A stretch of DNA of 10,425 bases from Bog-159 sp049516155 (GTDB lineage: Bacteria > Acidobacteriota > Terriglobia > Bryobacterales > Bryobacteraceae), in assembly GCA_049516155.1 (NCBI GenBank), contig JBEKTJ010000230.1, positions 1 through 10,425 of the forward strand, given 5' to 3'. The notes under the pieces are model-generated. The model saw only the letters and a program-made list of their open reading frames with translations. It had not been told where the DNA came from and did no database searches. Shown here piece by piece: positions 1 through 5,927 of this stretch (its first letter is position 1; the number at the start of each line of letters is the position of its first letter). The position numbers and the translations under genes were made by a program.

Positions 1-1283
1 TCGCGCACCGTCTCGGGATACGCGGATGTGGCGAACAGGTCCGTCCCAATGTTTGGCGTTGGAATATATTTCAGAAGGTTCACCGCGGGTGACGACCACG
101 CGGTGGTTGGGATCGTCGCGTTTGGAAGCACGCAGTTCGCCGCGCTGGAGCATCCAGGCGTATAATACGGCTCACCTTCGGAAACGCTGTAGCCCAGCTT
201 CTGCGTGAGCAGGTTGGCCGTATAGGGTCCGCTTACCGTCCCCGTCAGGGTGCTCGCCATGTCGCTCAGGTTTCCGGCGCGATCCTGCAGCGAGGGCACG
301 GATGTTTCAGCCGAGTTAATGCCTTCGACCGTGCGCGTTCCCTGGTAATCGAGAAAGAAGAATGCCTTGTCCTTCTTAACGGGCCCCCCGATCACGCCGC
401 CGAACTGATTCTGCTGGAAAACGCCGCGGGTGCCGTCGAAGAAGTTCCGCGCGTCCAGATCCGTGTTTCGCAGAAACTCGAATGCGTCGCCATGGAGGGC
501 GCTACTGCCGGACTTCGTCACCACATTGATCATCCCGCCGTTATAGTTTCCGTATTCGGGGTCGAAGTTGTTCGTCAGCACGCGAAACTGCTGGATCGAA
601 TCCAGGTTCGGGATGACCGACGTTCCTCCGTTCATGTGCTCCTGCACGTCGACGGAATTCATCATAAATCCGTTCGACGATTCGCGTTGGCCATCGATCG
701 AAACATCGCCGGGATTCAGGTCGCCGGACGGGTTAATCGTTCCCGTCACGCCCGCCATAATCACCGAGGTGGGCGTCAGCGTCGTCACCGGGGTCACGCC
801 GGGTTGAATCGCCAGGAGATCCGTGTAGCTGCGGCCATTCAGCGGCAGCGCCTCAATCTGCCGTTCCGTAACGACCTCGCCCAGATGCGTCGCCACTGTG
901 TCGACCTGTGTCTGAACCGCGTCCGCCGAATCGGTAACCGTGATCGTATCGGTTCGTTCTCCCACCTGCATCACGGCATCTAGCTGCAGCGCGGCATCGG
1001 TATCGACGGTGAGATTCGTTTTCTGCTGCGTCCGGAATCCCGTGGCTTCAATCGTCAAATCGTAATGCCCCACGGCAAGCGCCGGGAAGGAATAGAAGCC
1101 TTGTGCGTCGGAGGCTACCGTGAATCTGGTCTTGAGGGCAGTGTTGACCAGCGTTATCTTGGCGCCGGGAATGGCGCCACCGCTGGCGTCCTTGACCAAC
1201 CCGGAGACGCTGCCCGCGGCGAATGCCCATACGCCCATCGCCGAAAGCAGTGCCAACGCGATTCTCAGAGGCTCCTTGGGCAT
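1..1283 (-). CDS. TonB-dependent receptor with carboxypeptidase-regulatory-like domain, N-terminal part
   Basis: Reading the minus strand from the ATG at 1283-1281 gives an open frame of 427 codons that leaves the window at base 1, so the C-terminal part is missing. Residues 1-22 look like a signal peptide (MPKEPLRIALALLSAMGVWA, then FAA). Residues about 25-105 form a carboxypeptidase-regulatory-like beta-sandwich (GLVKDASGGAIPGAKITLVN, then GFYSFPALAVGHYDLTIEA). A plug-like region follows with LPLNGRSYTDLL at 147-158 and NNFDPEYGNYNGGMINVVTK further on, which is typical of the large acidobacterial Oar-like outer-membrane receptors. Such proteins usually exceed 1000 residues and take up ligands across the outer membrane using TonB energy. 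The ligand cannot be read from this part. Its promoter lies among inverted repeats shared with the divergent nikR, so a nickel-chelate role is a reasonable inference. No clear Shine-Dalgarno sequence precedes the start, but the signal peptide fits this start well. Confidence 0.9.
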   Translation of the reverse strand, partial: MPKEPLRIALALLSAMGVWAFAAGSVSGLVKDASGGAIPGAKITLVNTALKTRFTVASDAQGFYSFPALAVGHYDLTIEATGFRTQQKTNLTVDTDAALQLDAVMQVGERTDTITVTDSADAVQTQVDTVATHLGEVVTERQIEALPLNGRSYTDLLAIQPGVTPVTTLTPTSVIMAGVTGTINPSGDLNPGDVSIDGQRESSNGFMMNSVDVQEHMNGGTSVIPNLDSIQQFRVLTNNFDPEYGNYNGGMINVVTKSGSSALHGDAFEFLRNTDLDARNFFDGTRGVFQQNQFGGVIGGPVKKDKAFFFLDYQGTRTVEGINSAETSVPSLQDRAGNLSDMASTLTGTVSGPYTANLLTQKLGYSVSEGEPYYTPGCSSAANCVLPNATIPTTAWSSPAVNLLKYIPTPNIGTDLFATSAYPETVR

Positions 1284-1305
1284 TCGTAGCAATAAATGCA
1301 CGTTA

Positions 1306-1347
1306 GTGATACTATCACGTCGTGCTACTGCTTTCAAGTACGTGATA
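1306..1347. promoter_or_regulatory. candidate operator: nested inverted repeats of GTGATA half-sites
   Basis: Three GTGATA half-sites lie within 42 bases: GTGATA at 1306-1311, TATCAC at 1313-1318 and GTGATA at 1342-1347. The first two make a perfect 13-base palindrome around one central base. The second and third make an 8-base perfect inverted repeat, TATCACGT at 1313-1320 and ACGTGATA at 1340-1347, with 19 bases between. A related GTGCTAC lies at 1322-1328. One arm covers the receptor's -10 box and the other lies just upstream of its -35 box. NikR is the obvious candidate to bind here because its gene is adjacent. However, the arms do not match the E. coli NikR site (GTATGA-N16-TCATAC) in sequence or in spacing, so the assignment to NikR is inference. 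Confidence 0.5.
1309..1337 (-). promoter_or_regulatory. sigma70-type promoter of the TonB-dependent receptor gene
   Basis: On the minus strand, TTGAAA (plus 1332-1337) and TAGTAT (plus 1309-1314) are separated by exactly 17 bases, a near-consensus -35/-10 pair. Transcription would start near 1302, leaving a leader of about 19 bases before the ATG at 1283. The -10 box lies inside a perfect GTGATA-G-TATCAC palindrome, so a repressor bound there would block RNA polymerase. Confidence 0.6.
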
Positions 1348-1391
1348 CGACCCTGATTTGGATTTGCGCTTCCCTCTAGACGCCGCGCAAT

Positions 1392-1397
1392 TATAAT
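1392..1397 (+). promoter_or_regulatory. nikR -10 box (TATAAT)
   Basis: A perfect TATAAT ends 11 bases before the nikR ATG at 1409. No good -35 hexamer lies 16-18 bases upstream (CTTCCC at the 17-base position). Transcription would start around 1403-1405, giving a leader of only about five bases. There is also no Shine-Dalgarno sequence, so the nikR mRNA may be leaderless or nearly so. Confidence 0.5.
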
Positions 1398-1408
1398 CTA
1401 ATGAACAT

Positions 1409-1828
1409 ATGACCGACCTGTGCCGAATCGGCGTGGCCATCAGCGGCGATCTTCTGGAGAAATTCGACAAGCTCATCGCCCAGCGGGGATATACCAACCG
1501 CTCGGAAGCGTTCCGCGACCTGATCCGTAATGAACTGGTCCAGGAAACCTGGAAGTCGTCGGATTCCGAGGTCTTCGGGACGGTGACCCTGGTCTATGAC
1601 CACCACGCGCGCTTGCTTCCGGAAAAGCTCACCGAGTTGCAGCATCACTACCACGCCGCCGTGCTCTCCGCGCTGCACGTGCATCTGGATCACGACAACT
1701 GTCTCGAAGTGGTCCTGGTCAAGGGGAAGGCGGCGCTGGTGGAGAAACTGTCGAACGCGCTGATCGCGATCAAGGGCGTGAAGCATGGACGCTTTACCGT
1801 CACCACGTCCGGCCACGATCTGCCCTGA
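1409..1828 (+). CDS. nikR: Nickel-responsive transcriptional regulator NikR
   Basis: This 139-residue protein has the length and two-domain layout of NikR. Residues 1-48 form a ribbon-helix-helix DNA-binding domain (RIGVAISGDLLEKFDKLIAQ, then YTNRSEAFRDLIRNEL). Residues 53-135 form the ACT-like nickel-sensing tetramerisation domain. The four square-planar nickel ligands of E. coli NikR (H76, H87, H89, C95) map with a constant offset of three to H79, H90, H92 and C98 here, so nickel sensing should be intact. In known cases nickel-loaded NikR represses nickel uptake genes. The transporter gene follows 61 bases downstream on the same strand, and a TonB-dependent receptor is divergent across a repeat-rich control region. 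The start at 1409 matches the usual NikR N-terminus and sits just behind a TATAAT box. Confidence 0.95.
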   Translation: MTDLCRIGVAISGDLLEKFDKLIAQRGYTNRSEAFRDLIRNELVQETWKSSDSEVFGTVTLVYDHHARLLPEKLTELQHHYHAAVLSALHVHLDHDNCLEVVLVKGKAALVEKLSNALIAIKGVKHGRFTVTTSGHDLP

Positions 1829-1889
1829 AGAGGTTTTGTGCATCGCACGAAGATCACAATCGTGCTATGCTGCCAAAAGCGGCGAACCG

Positions 1890-3797
1890 ATGCACATCCC
1901 GGATGGATATCTCAGTCCCTCGACGTGCGCCGGTCTAGCTGCCGCCGCCGCGCCGTTCTGGTACGTCGCCCTGAAGCGCGTGAAGTCCGCCCTGCACGCG
2001 CGCCTGATCCCACTGATCTCGCTGTTCGCCGCGTTCTCCTTCGTCATCATGATGTTCAACCTGCCGCTGCCCGGAGGAACCACCGGCCATGCGGTGGGCA
2101 TGGGTGTAGCATCTATCGTGCTGGGCCCGTGGGCTTCCATCCTGGCTATTTCCATTGCGCTGACGATTCAGGCCGTGTTCTTCGGCGATGGCGGTATCAC
2201 GGCGATCGGCGCGAACTGCTTCAACATGGCGATTGTCGGATCGCTGGTGGCGTATTCCACGTATAGATTGGTCGCCTGGCGGGCAAGCCTCGGCTCCGCG
2301 CGGCGCATGGTAGCCGCGGGGCTCGCCGGTTACGCAGCCATTAACGTGGCTGCCCTCTGCGCGGCATTCGAGTTCGGCATTCAGCCGCTGCTGTTTCACG
2401 ACGCCTCCGGGACGCCGCTCTACGCGCCTTATCCGCTGCACATCGCAATACCCGCCATGATGCTTGGTCATCTGACCCTGGCTGGGATCGCCGAGTTGAT
2501 CGTCTCAGCGGGCATGGTGGCGTATCTGCAACGCACCGATCCGGGGCTGCTGCGCCTGACTGCGCCGGATGCTCCGCCTTCGAGTGAACCGGTCCCCCAC
2601 GCCGGCAACACAGCGGGGTTGCCTGCGGCGCGCAAGTTATGGCTCGCGTTGGCGGCGCTTCTCATCCTAACCCCACTCGGAATACTGGCCGTCGGCAGCG
2701 CCTGGGGTGAATGGAGCGCACGGGATTTCTCCGACCCGCAAGTGCGGCGCGAGATTGCCGCGGCGTCTCGCAACCAGATGCCCCCGCCCGCCCCTCCCCG
2801 CGGTCTGGAGCGTCTGTCTGCCGTCTGGACCGCGCCTCTCTCGCGTTACGCGCCGGCATTTATCCGCAGCGCTTCGTTCGGCTACTTCGTTTCCGCTATG
2901 GTGGGTGTCGGACTCATCATTGGGCTGGCTCTGCTGCTGGGACGCATACTGGCGATGCGCGCGCCTGTCAGGGGTCGTCGTCGCCGCAAAGGTTTCGTCG
3001 AGAAGACCGCGCGCGGCTTGCTGGAAGCCACCAGCCAAGCCCTGTTCGCCGAGGACATGGCCGCCACCACCGGCTTCCTGCAACGCCTGGACCCGCGCGT
3101 GAAGCTGATCGGTATCGGCGCGCTCATCGCCGCCGCCGTGGCCGCTCGCCGCCTCTGGGTGCTCGCGGCCATCTTCGCCCTGGGCGTGGTTCTGGCGCTG
3201 GTTTCCCACATCCCCGTAAGGCTGCTGACGGCGCGCGTGTGGCTCGCCGTTCTGGCGTTCACCGGCGCTGTCGCGCTGCCCGCGATTTTCTTAACGCCTG
3301 GCGCCGCGATCTATCGTCTCCCGCTGCTGAGCTGGCCGGTGACTGAGCAGGGATTGCGCAGCGCCGCTTTCCTGATATTGCGTGCCGAAACGGCGGCCAC
3401 TCTTTCGATGCTGCTGGTTCTCTCTACCCTGTGGACGCGCCTCCTTCACGCGCTGCGATACTTTCGCGCGCCCGTCGTTTTGGTCGCCATTCTCGGCATG
3501 ACCTATCGTTATATGTTCCTGTTCCTGGCCACTGCACGCGATATGTTCGAATCGCGCGAGAGCCGCATCGTGGGCGTGCTGGAGCCGGCCGACCGCCGCC
3601 GTCTGGCCGTCGCCAGCGCGGGCGTGCTGCTGGGCAAGACGCTGCAGGTGAGCGGCGAAGTCCACATGGCCATGCTGGCGCGCGGCTTTCGCGGCGAAAT
3701 TCGACTGCTCGACGAATTGCAAATGCGCCCGAACGACTGGCTGCGGATGGCCGCATTCGTGGGCGCGGCCATTTTTGCCGTATGGCTGGGAAGATGA
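1890..3797 (+). CDS. cbiMNQ: Fused nickel/cobalt ECF transporter: CbiM/NikM, PDGLE (N-like) and CbiQ/NikQ in one chain
   Basis: This 635-residue membrane protein carries three transporter parts that are usually separate genes. Residues 1-225 are the substrate-specific M component, beginning MHIPDGYLSP. Met1, His2 and His67 (in GTTGHAVG) match the nickel ligands of the structurally known NikM2. Residues about 247-355 resemble the PDGLE/CbiN-like auxiliary segment: one helix, TPLGILAVGSAWGEWS, a loop with GLERLSAVWTAPL, then another helix. After an Arg-rich linker (359-367), residues about 385-635 are the Q or T component, with LDPRVKLIGIG at 400-410 and the coupling-type MAMLARGFRG at 593-602. 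The frame is open from 1785, but the start at 1890 is decisive because the metal site needs the free N-terminal Met-His. No strong Shine-Dalgarno is visible; a weak extended -10 (TGCTATGCT, 1863-1871) lies in the 61-base gap after nikR. The stop overlaps the ATPase start. NikR next door favours nickel over cobalt. Confidence 0.92.
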   Translation: MHIPDGYLSPSTCAGLAAAAAPFWYVALKRVKSALHARLIPLISLFAAFSFVIMMFNLPLPGGTTGHAVGMGVASIVLGPWASILAISIALTIQAVFFGDGGITAIGANCFNMAIVGSLVAYSTYRLVAWRASLGSARRMVAAGLAGYAAINVAALCAAFEFGIQPLLFHDASGTPLYAPYPLHIAIPAMMLGHLTLAGIAELIVSAGMVAYLQRTDPGLLRLTAPDAPPSSEPVPHAGNTAGLPAARKLWLALAALLILTPLGILAVGSAWGEWSARDFSDPQVRREIAAASRNQMPPPAPPRGLERLSAVWTAPLSRYAPAFIRSASFGYFVSAMVGVGLIIGLALLLGRILAMRAPVRGRRRRKGFVEKTARGLLEATSQALFAEDMAATTGFLQRLDPRVKLIGIGALIAAAVAARRLWVLAAIFALGVVLALVSHIPVRLLTARVWLAVLAFTGAVALPAIFLTPGAAIYRLPLLSWPVTEQGLRSAAFLILRAETAATLSMLLVLSTLWTRLLHALRYFRAPVVLVAILGMTYRYMFLFLATARDMFESRESRIVGVLEPADRRRLAVASAGVLLGKTLQVSGEVHMAMLARGFRGEIRLLDELQMRPNDWLRMAAFVGAAIFAVWLGR

Positions 3798-4603
3798 CCG
3801 ATCTGGCTTTTGATGTCCGTGAAGTGTCATACCGCTACAACCAGGTGACGGCCTTGAATTGGCTCTCCATGCAGGTGAAGCGTGGGGAACGCGTGGCTCT
3901 GTTGGGCGCCAACGGATCGGGCAAATCCACTCTGCTGCGCCTGCTTGCCGGCCTGTGCTTCCCGGACCAGGGCGAGATTTCGTTCTTTGGAGAAAGCCTT
4001 ACCGAACAGCGCCTGCAGGGAGAGGAATTCTTCTTTAACTTCCGCCGTCGCGTGGGCTTGGTCTTCCAAAATGCGGACGTCCAATTGTTCAGCCCCAGCG
4101 TCTTCGACGAGTTGGCTTTCGGGCCTTTGCAGCTCCGCTGGCCGGCGCAGAAGATCCGGGAGCGTGTGGCGCAGGTGCTGCACTCAATGGACATTGCGCA
4201 CTTGCAGGATCGCGCGCCGCATCGCCTGTCCGGGGGCGAGAAGAAGCGTGTGGCGCTAGCGTCCGTCTTGGTCCTCGATCCGGAAGTGCTGCTGCTCGAC
4301 GAGCCCAGTGCCGCACTGGACCCCAGCAGCCAGGCCCGCATTGTCGATTTCCTGCTTTCCTGCGGCAACGGCTCGAAGACGGTGATTACGTCGACGCACG
4401 ACCTGGATACGCTAGAGGACATCGCGGACCGCTGCTACGTCTTCGCCAACGGGCGCGTGGCGGGAGAAGGTACGCCCTTAGAGATTCTGCATAACGTGGA
4501 ATTGTTGGAACGCGCCAAGCTGATCCGCCCGCACGCGCATGTACACGCGCACGGAGAGGGAGGGGTGCAGCCGCACCCGCACGTGCATCGGCACGAGGGA
4601 TGA
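3794..4603 (+). CDS. nikO: ECF transporter ATPase CbiO/NikO with histidine-rich C-terminus
   Basis: This 269-residue ABC ATPase should power the fused permease encoded just upstream. It has Walker A GANGSGKST (38-46), the Q-loop Q92 inside the CbiO-type FQNADVQLFSPSVFDELAFG, the signature LSGGEKKR (145-152), Walker B VLLLDEP (165-171) and the H-loop His in STHD (H202). All catalytic elements are intact. The ATG overlaps the upstream TGA as ATGA at 3794-3797, which implies translational coupling and a one-to-one partnership. The last 23 residues are unusual: eight histidines at 247, 249, 251, 253, 261, 263, 265 and 267, mostly alternating with other residues. Such a tail could bind nickel in the cytoplasm for storage, buffering or feedback; this role is inference. 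No second ATPase is present, so the complex would use a homodimer as CbiO/NikO systems do. Confidence 0.93.
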   Translation: MTDLAFDVREVSYRYNQVTALNWLSMQVKRGERVALLGANGSGKSTLLRLLAGLCFPDQGEISFFGESLTEQRLQGEEFFFNFRRRVGLVFQNADVQLFSPSVFDELAFGPLQLRWPAQKIRERVAQVLHSMDIAHLQDRAPHRLSGGEKKRVALASVLVLDPEVLLLDEPSAALDPSSQARIVDFLLSCGNGSKTVITSTHDLDTLEDIADRCYVFANGRVAGEGTPLEILHNVELLERAKLIRPHAHVHAHGEGGVQPHPHVHRHEG

Positions 4604-4655
4604 CTGCGCCACGAGCGGCGGATCGAGCGGCGCGCGTGAGCAAGTGGACCTTTAG

Positions 4656-4835
4656 ATTGTCGATTACCATCCGTCCGCCGAGGCCCAACAGCGCGTTGCC
4701 GAACTGATTGCGCGAGAGAGAGACGGTGGCTTGTCGCCCGATGAAAAGGCGGAACTGGATCGCTTCATGGATCTGGAACATATCCTCCGCATGGCCAAAG
4801 CGCGCGCCCGGCAGATTCTGACCAGTGCCTCGTGA
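4656..4835 (+). pseudogene. Remnant of a small helical protein of the type found before HNH endonucleases
   Basis: The frame reads YHPSAEAQQRVAELIARERD, then GGLSPDEKAELDRFMDLEHI and LRMAKARARQILTSAS before a stop at 4833-4835. It resembles the small helical proteins (pattern ELI..ER.G.L..DE.AELD...LEH..R.AKARAR) that I recall being encoded directly before HNH endonucleases. An in-frame TAG at 4653-4655 lies immediately upstream, and no ATG, GTG or TTG occurs before the conserved part, so the N-terminus is lost. A GTG at 4636 opens a neighbouring frame (SKWTFRLS) that would join after a one-base shift, which may be the original start. The function of the intact family is not known to me. It overlaps the HNH stub by 11 bases, consistent with a former operon. 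Confidence 0.5.
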
Positions 4836-4974
4836 TGTAGACGACGCTGTGCGGCGTCTCGTGATCGAGCGCGCCGGCCGACGCTGCGAATATTGTTTGG
4901 TCCATGAGGATAGCGCCGGCTTCCCTCACGAAATCCGGTACCAAAAGGAGCGCTCATGCGGCAGCCAGGCCTGA
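4825..4974 (+). pseudogene. N-terminal stub of an HNH endonuclease
   Basis: From a GTG at 4825 the frame encodes 49 residues: a helix (VDDAVRRLVIERAGRRCEYC), then LVHEDSAGFPHEI, then unrelated sequence to a TGA at 4972. RAGRRCEYC followed by FPHEI matches the start of stand-alone HNH endonucleases, where the first CxxC and the FxxEIDH strand open the zinc/HNH fold. The catalytic His/Asn residues and second zinc knuckle are missing, so it cannot cut DNA. A weak match to the usual C-terminal portion (IFPRWGRR near 5000 in another frame) suggests an internal deletion plus a frameshift, but this is uncertain. I see no gene on either strand between 4975 and 5067. Confidence 0.45.
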
Positions 4975-5067
4975 CACAAGCTGCGCTTTGAGCAAGTGAT
5001 CTTCCCGCGCTGGGGACGCCGATATCCTGGAACACACTCCGGCTCCCAGTTGGGTATAGTCGCTTGC

Positions 5068-5527
5068 TCATGCTGGCCCGGAGAATTCAGATGGATGGAC
5101 AACGCGGAGATCGGCGAAGCGCCGGAAGTCCCGCACATTGATGGTCGGCAATCGGCCGATGCCATGGACATACATGCTTGCCGCCAGCCTGGTATCGTGG
5201 ACCTGCACACCCTGGACGTTATGCGACCAGAAGAGATCGCCATCGCTCATGAACTTCCCGGCTGTCCGGAAGAAGCTCGAAATTCTGTTCGATCACACGC
5301 GCCAAGCGATCCGTTTCTGCGACGCTCAAACCGAATCCGTTCTTATCGAGTGGCCGGGTTGAAGCGTTCCAGAACTCGCCAAGCGTCTGCGAGGTGTAGC
5401 AGAGCCGCACCCGCTGCCCGACAAGCGCCCGAGGGGCGTAGCTAATCGCGGCATTCTGGGGGTCGTCGTTCTTGCTGATCCGCAACAGGATATTGCTGTC
5501 GAGCAGGCACGCATCGCCGCTCGGCAT
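5068..5527 (-). pseudogene. vapC: VapC-like PIN-domain toxin, split by a frameshift
   Basis: The minus-strand frame from the ATG at 5527 encodes 102 residues: LLDSNILLR with the first PIN acidic residue (D10), then YTSQTLGEFWNAS with the conserved Glu, then VHERWRSLLVA and a stop at 5221-5219. The rest of the PIN domain continues in the next frame from about 5220 to the stop at 5068: NVQGVQVHDTRLAASMYVHG with the third acidic residue, then INVRDFRRFADLRVVHP. Joined, they give a full VapC of about 152 residues. A homologous chain would read LLVAHNVQG, so loss of two bases just before 5220 explains the break. The ribonuclease is therefore probably dead. The start overlaps the antitoxin stop by one base (TGATG), the usual VapBC arrangement. 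Confidence 0.8.
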
Positions 5528-5781
5528 CAGTCGTGGTCCCGATACAAGCTCTCGCGGGAGAAGGCTTCATCCGGCAGCGCCGGAATTTTATGTGAGAACT
5601 GTGCAAGTTCCCGCAACGTTTGGTCGAGCTGTTCCTGGCTGAGTCTCTCCGAGCCCCCAGCAACTTGGGCGGCTTCTTCAAGCAGGCTTGCGGCATAGGA
5701 TCCAAGGTCAACGCCATGCGCGGCGGCTTGGCGGCCCAATTCCACCTCCACCTCGGGTTTGATATCAACAAGGATGCTCAC
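5527..5781 (-). CDS. vapB: VapB-type antitoxin
   Basis: This 84-residue protein starts at a GTG (5781-5779). It has a short N-terminal strand-helix segment (SILVDIKPEVEVELGRQAAA, then GVDLGSYAASLLEEAA) that fits a small dimeric DNA-binding or dimerisation unit. Its acidic C-terminal tail (IPALPDEAFSRESLYRDHD) is the kind that wraps the toxin's active site. It precedes and overlaps the PIN-toxin pseudogene, which identifies the role. The antitoxin looks intact while the toxin is broken, so today it may only regulate its own promoter or cross-react with another toxin. GTG is supported by a strong AAAGGAG six bases upstream. Confidence 0.8.
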   Translation of the reverse strand: MSILVDIKPEVEVELGRQAAAHGVDLGSYAASLLEEAAQVAGGSERLSQEQLDQTLRELAQFSHKIPALPDEAFSRESLYRDHD

Positions 5782-5787
5782 GAGCGT

Positions 5788-5794
5788 CTCCTTT
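5788..5794 (-). promoter_or_regulatory. Shine-Dalgarno sequence of vapB
   Basis: AAAGGAG on the minus strand lies six bases before the GTG at 5781 and decides that start. A -10-like GATAAT (plus 5802-5807) lies a few bases further upstream, without a convincing -35 box. Confidence 0.6.
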
Positions 5795-5927
5795 CGTCTT
5801 TATTATCGTGCATCCGGCGGGTCGCAACCGGCCAGGTAACGACGCGTATGTTGCAGCTTCCATGCGGGCTGCACCAACGTCAACCCCGAGATCTACAATG
5901 GACACGGGGCAAAGAGGCTCGCCCTCT

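Noticed and set aside
492..983. Plus-strand frame of 163 codons at the left
   Set aside because: It is antisense to the receptor plug region. Its His/Arg-rich product matches no family pattern, and the minus frame reads as a clear TonB receptor.
1836..1871. Short repeats in the nikR-transporter gap (GTGC-ATC-GCAC, TTGTG/CACAA, TGCTATGCT)
   Set aside because: The arms are only four or five bases and do not match the GTGATA units. Possible as a weak internal promoter but not strong enough to call an operator or riboswitch.
1785..1889. N-terminal extension of the fused transporter frame from 1785
   Set aside because: It would overlap the end of nikR and bury the Met1-His2 metal-binding N-terminus (MHIPDGYLSP). 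The start at 1890 fits the family.
3431..3793. N-terminal extension of the ATPase frame
   Set aside because: It is Arg-rich out-of-frame sequence inside the Q domain. The ATPase fold starts at 3794 with an ATGA overlap.
5215..5226. Programmed ribosomal frameshift in vapC
   Set aside because: No slippery heptamer or obvious stimulatory structure at the junction; a two-base loss is the simpler explanation.
4996..5445. Plus-strand frame of 149 codons
   Set aside because: Most of it is antisense to the vapC pseudogene, and the product shows no family motif beyond a doubtful HNH-tail-like IFPRWGRR at its start.
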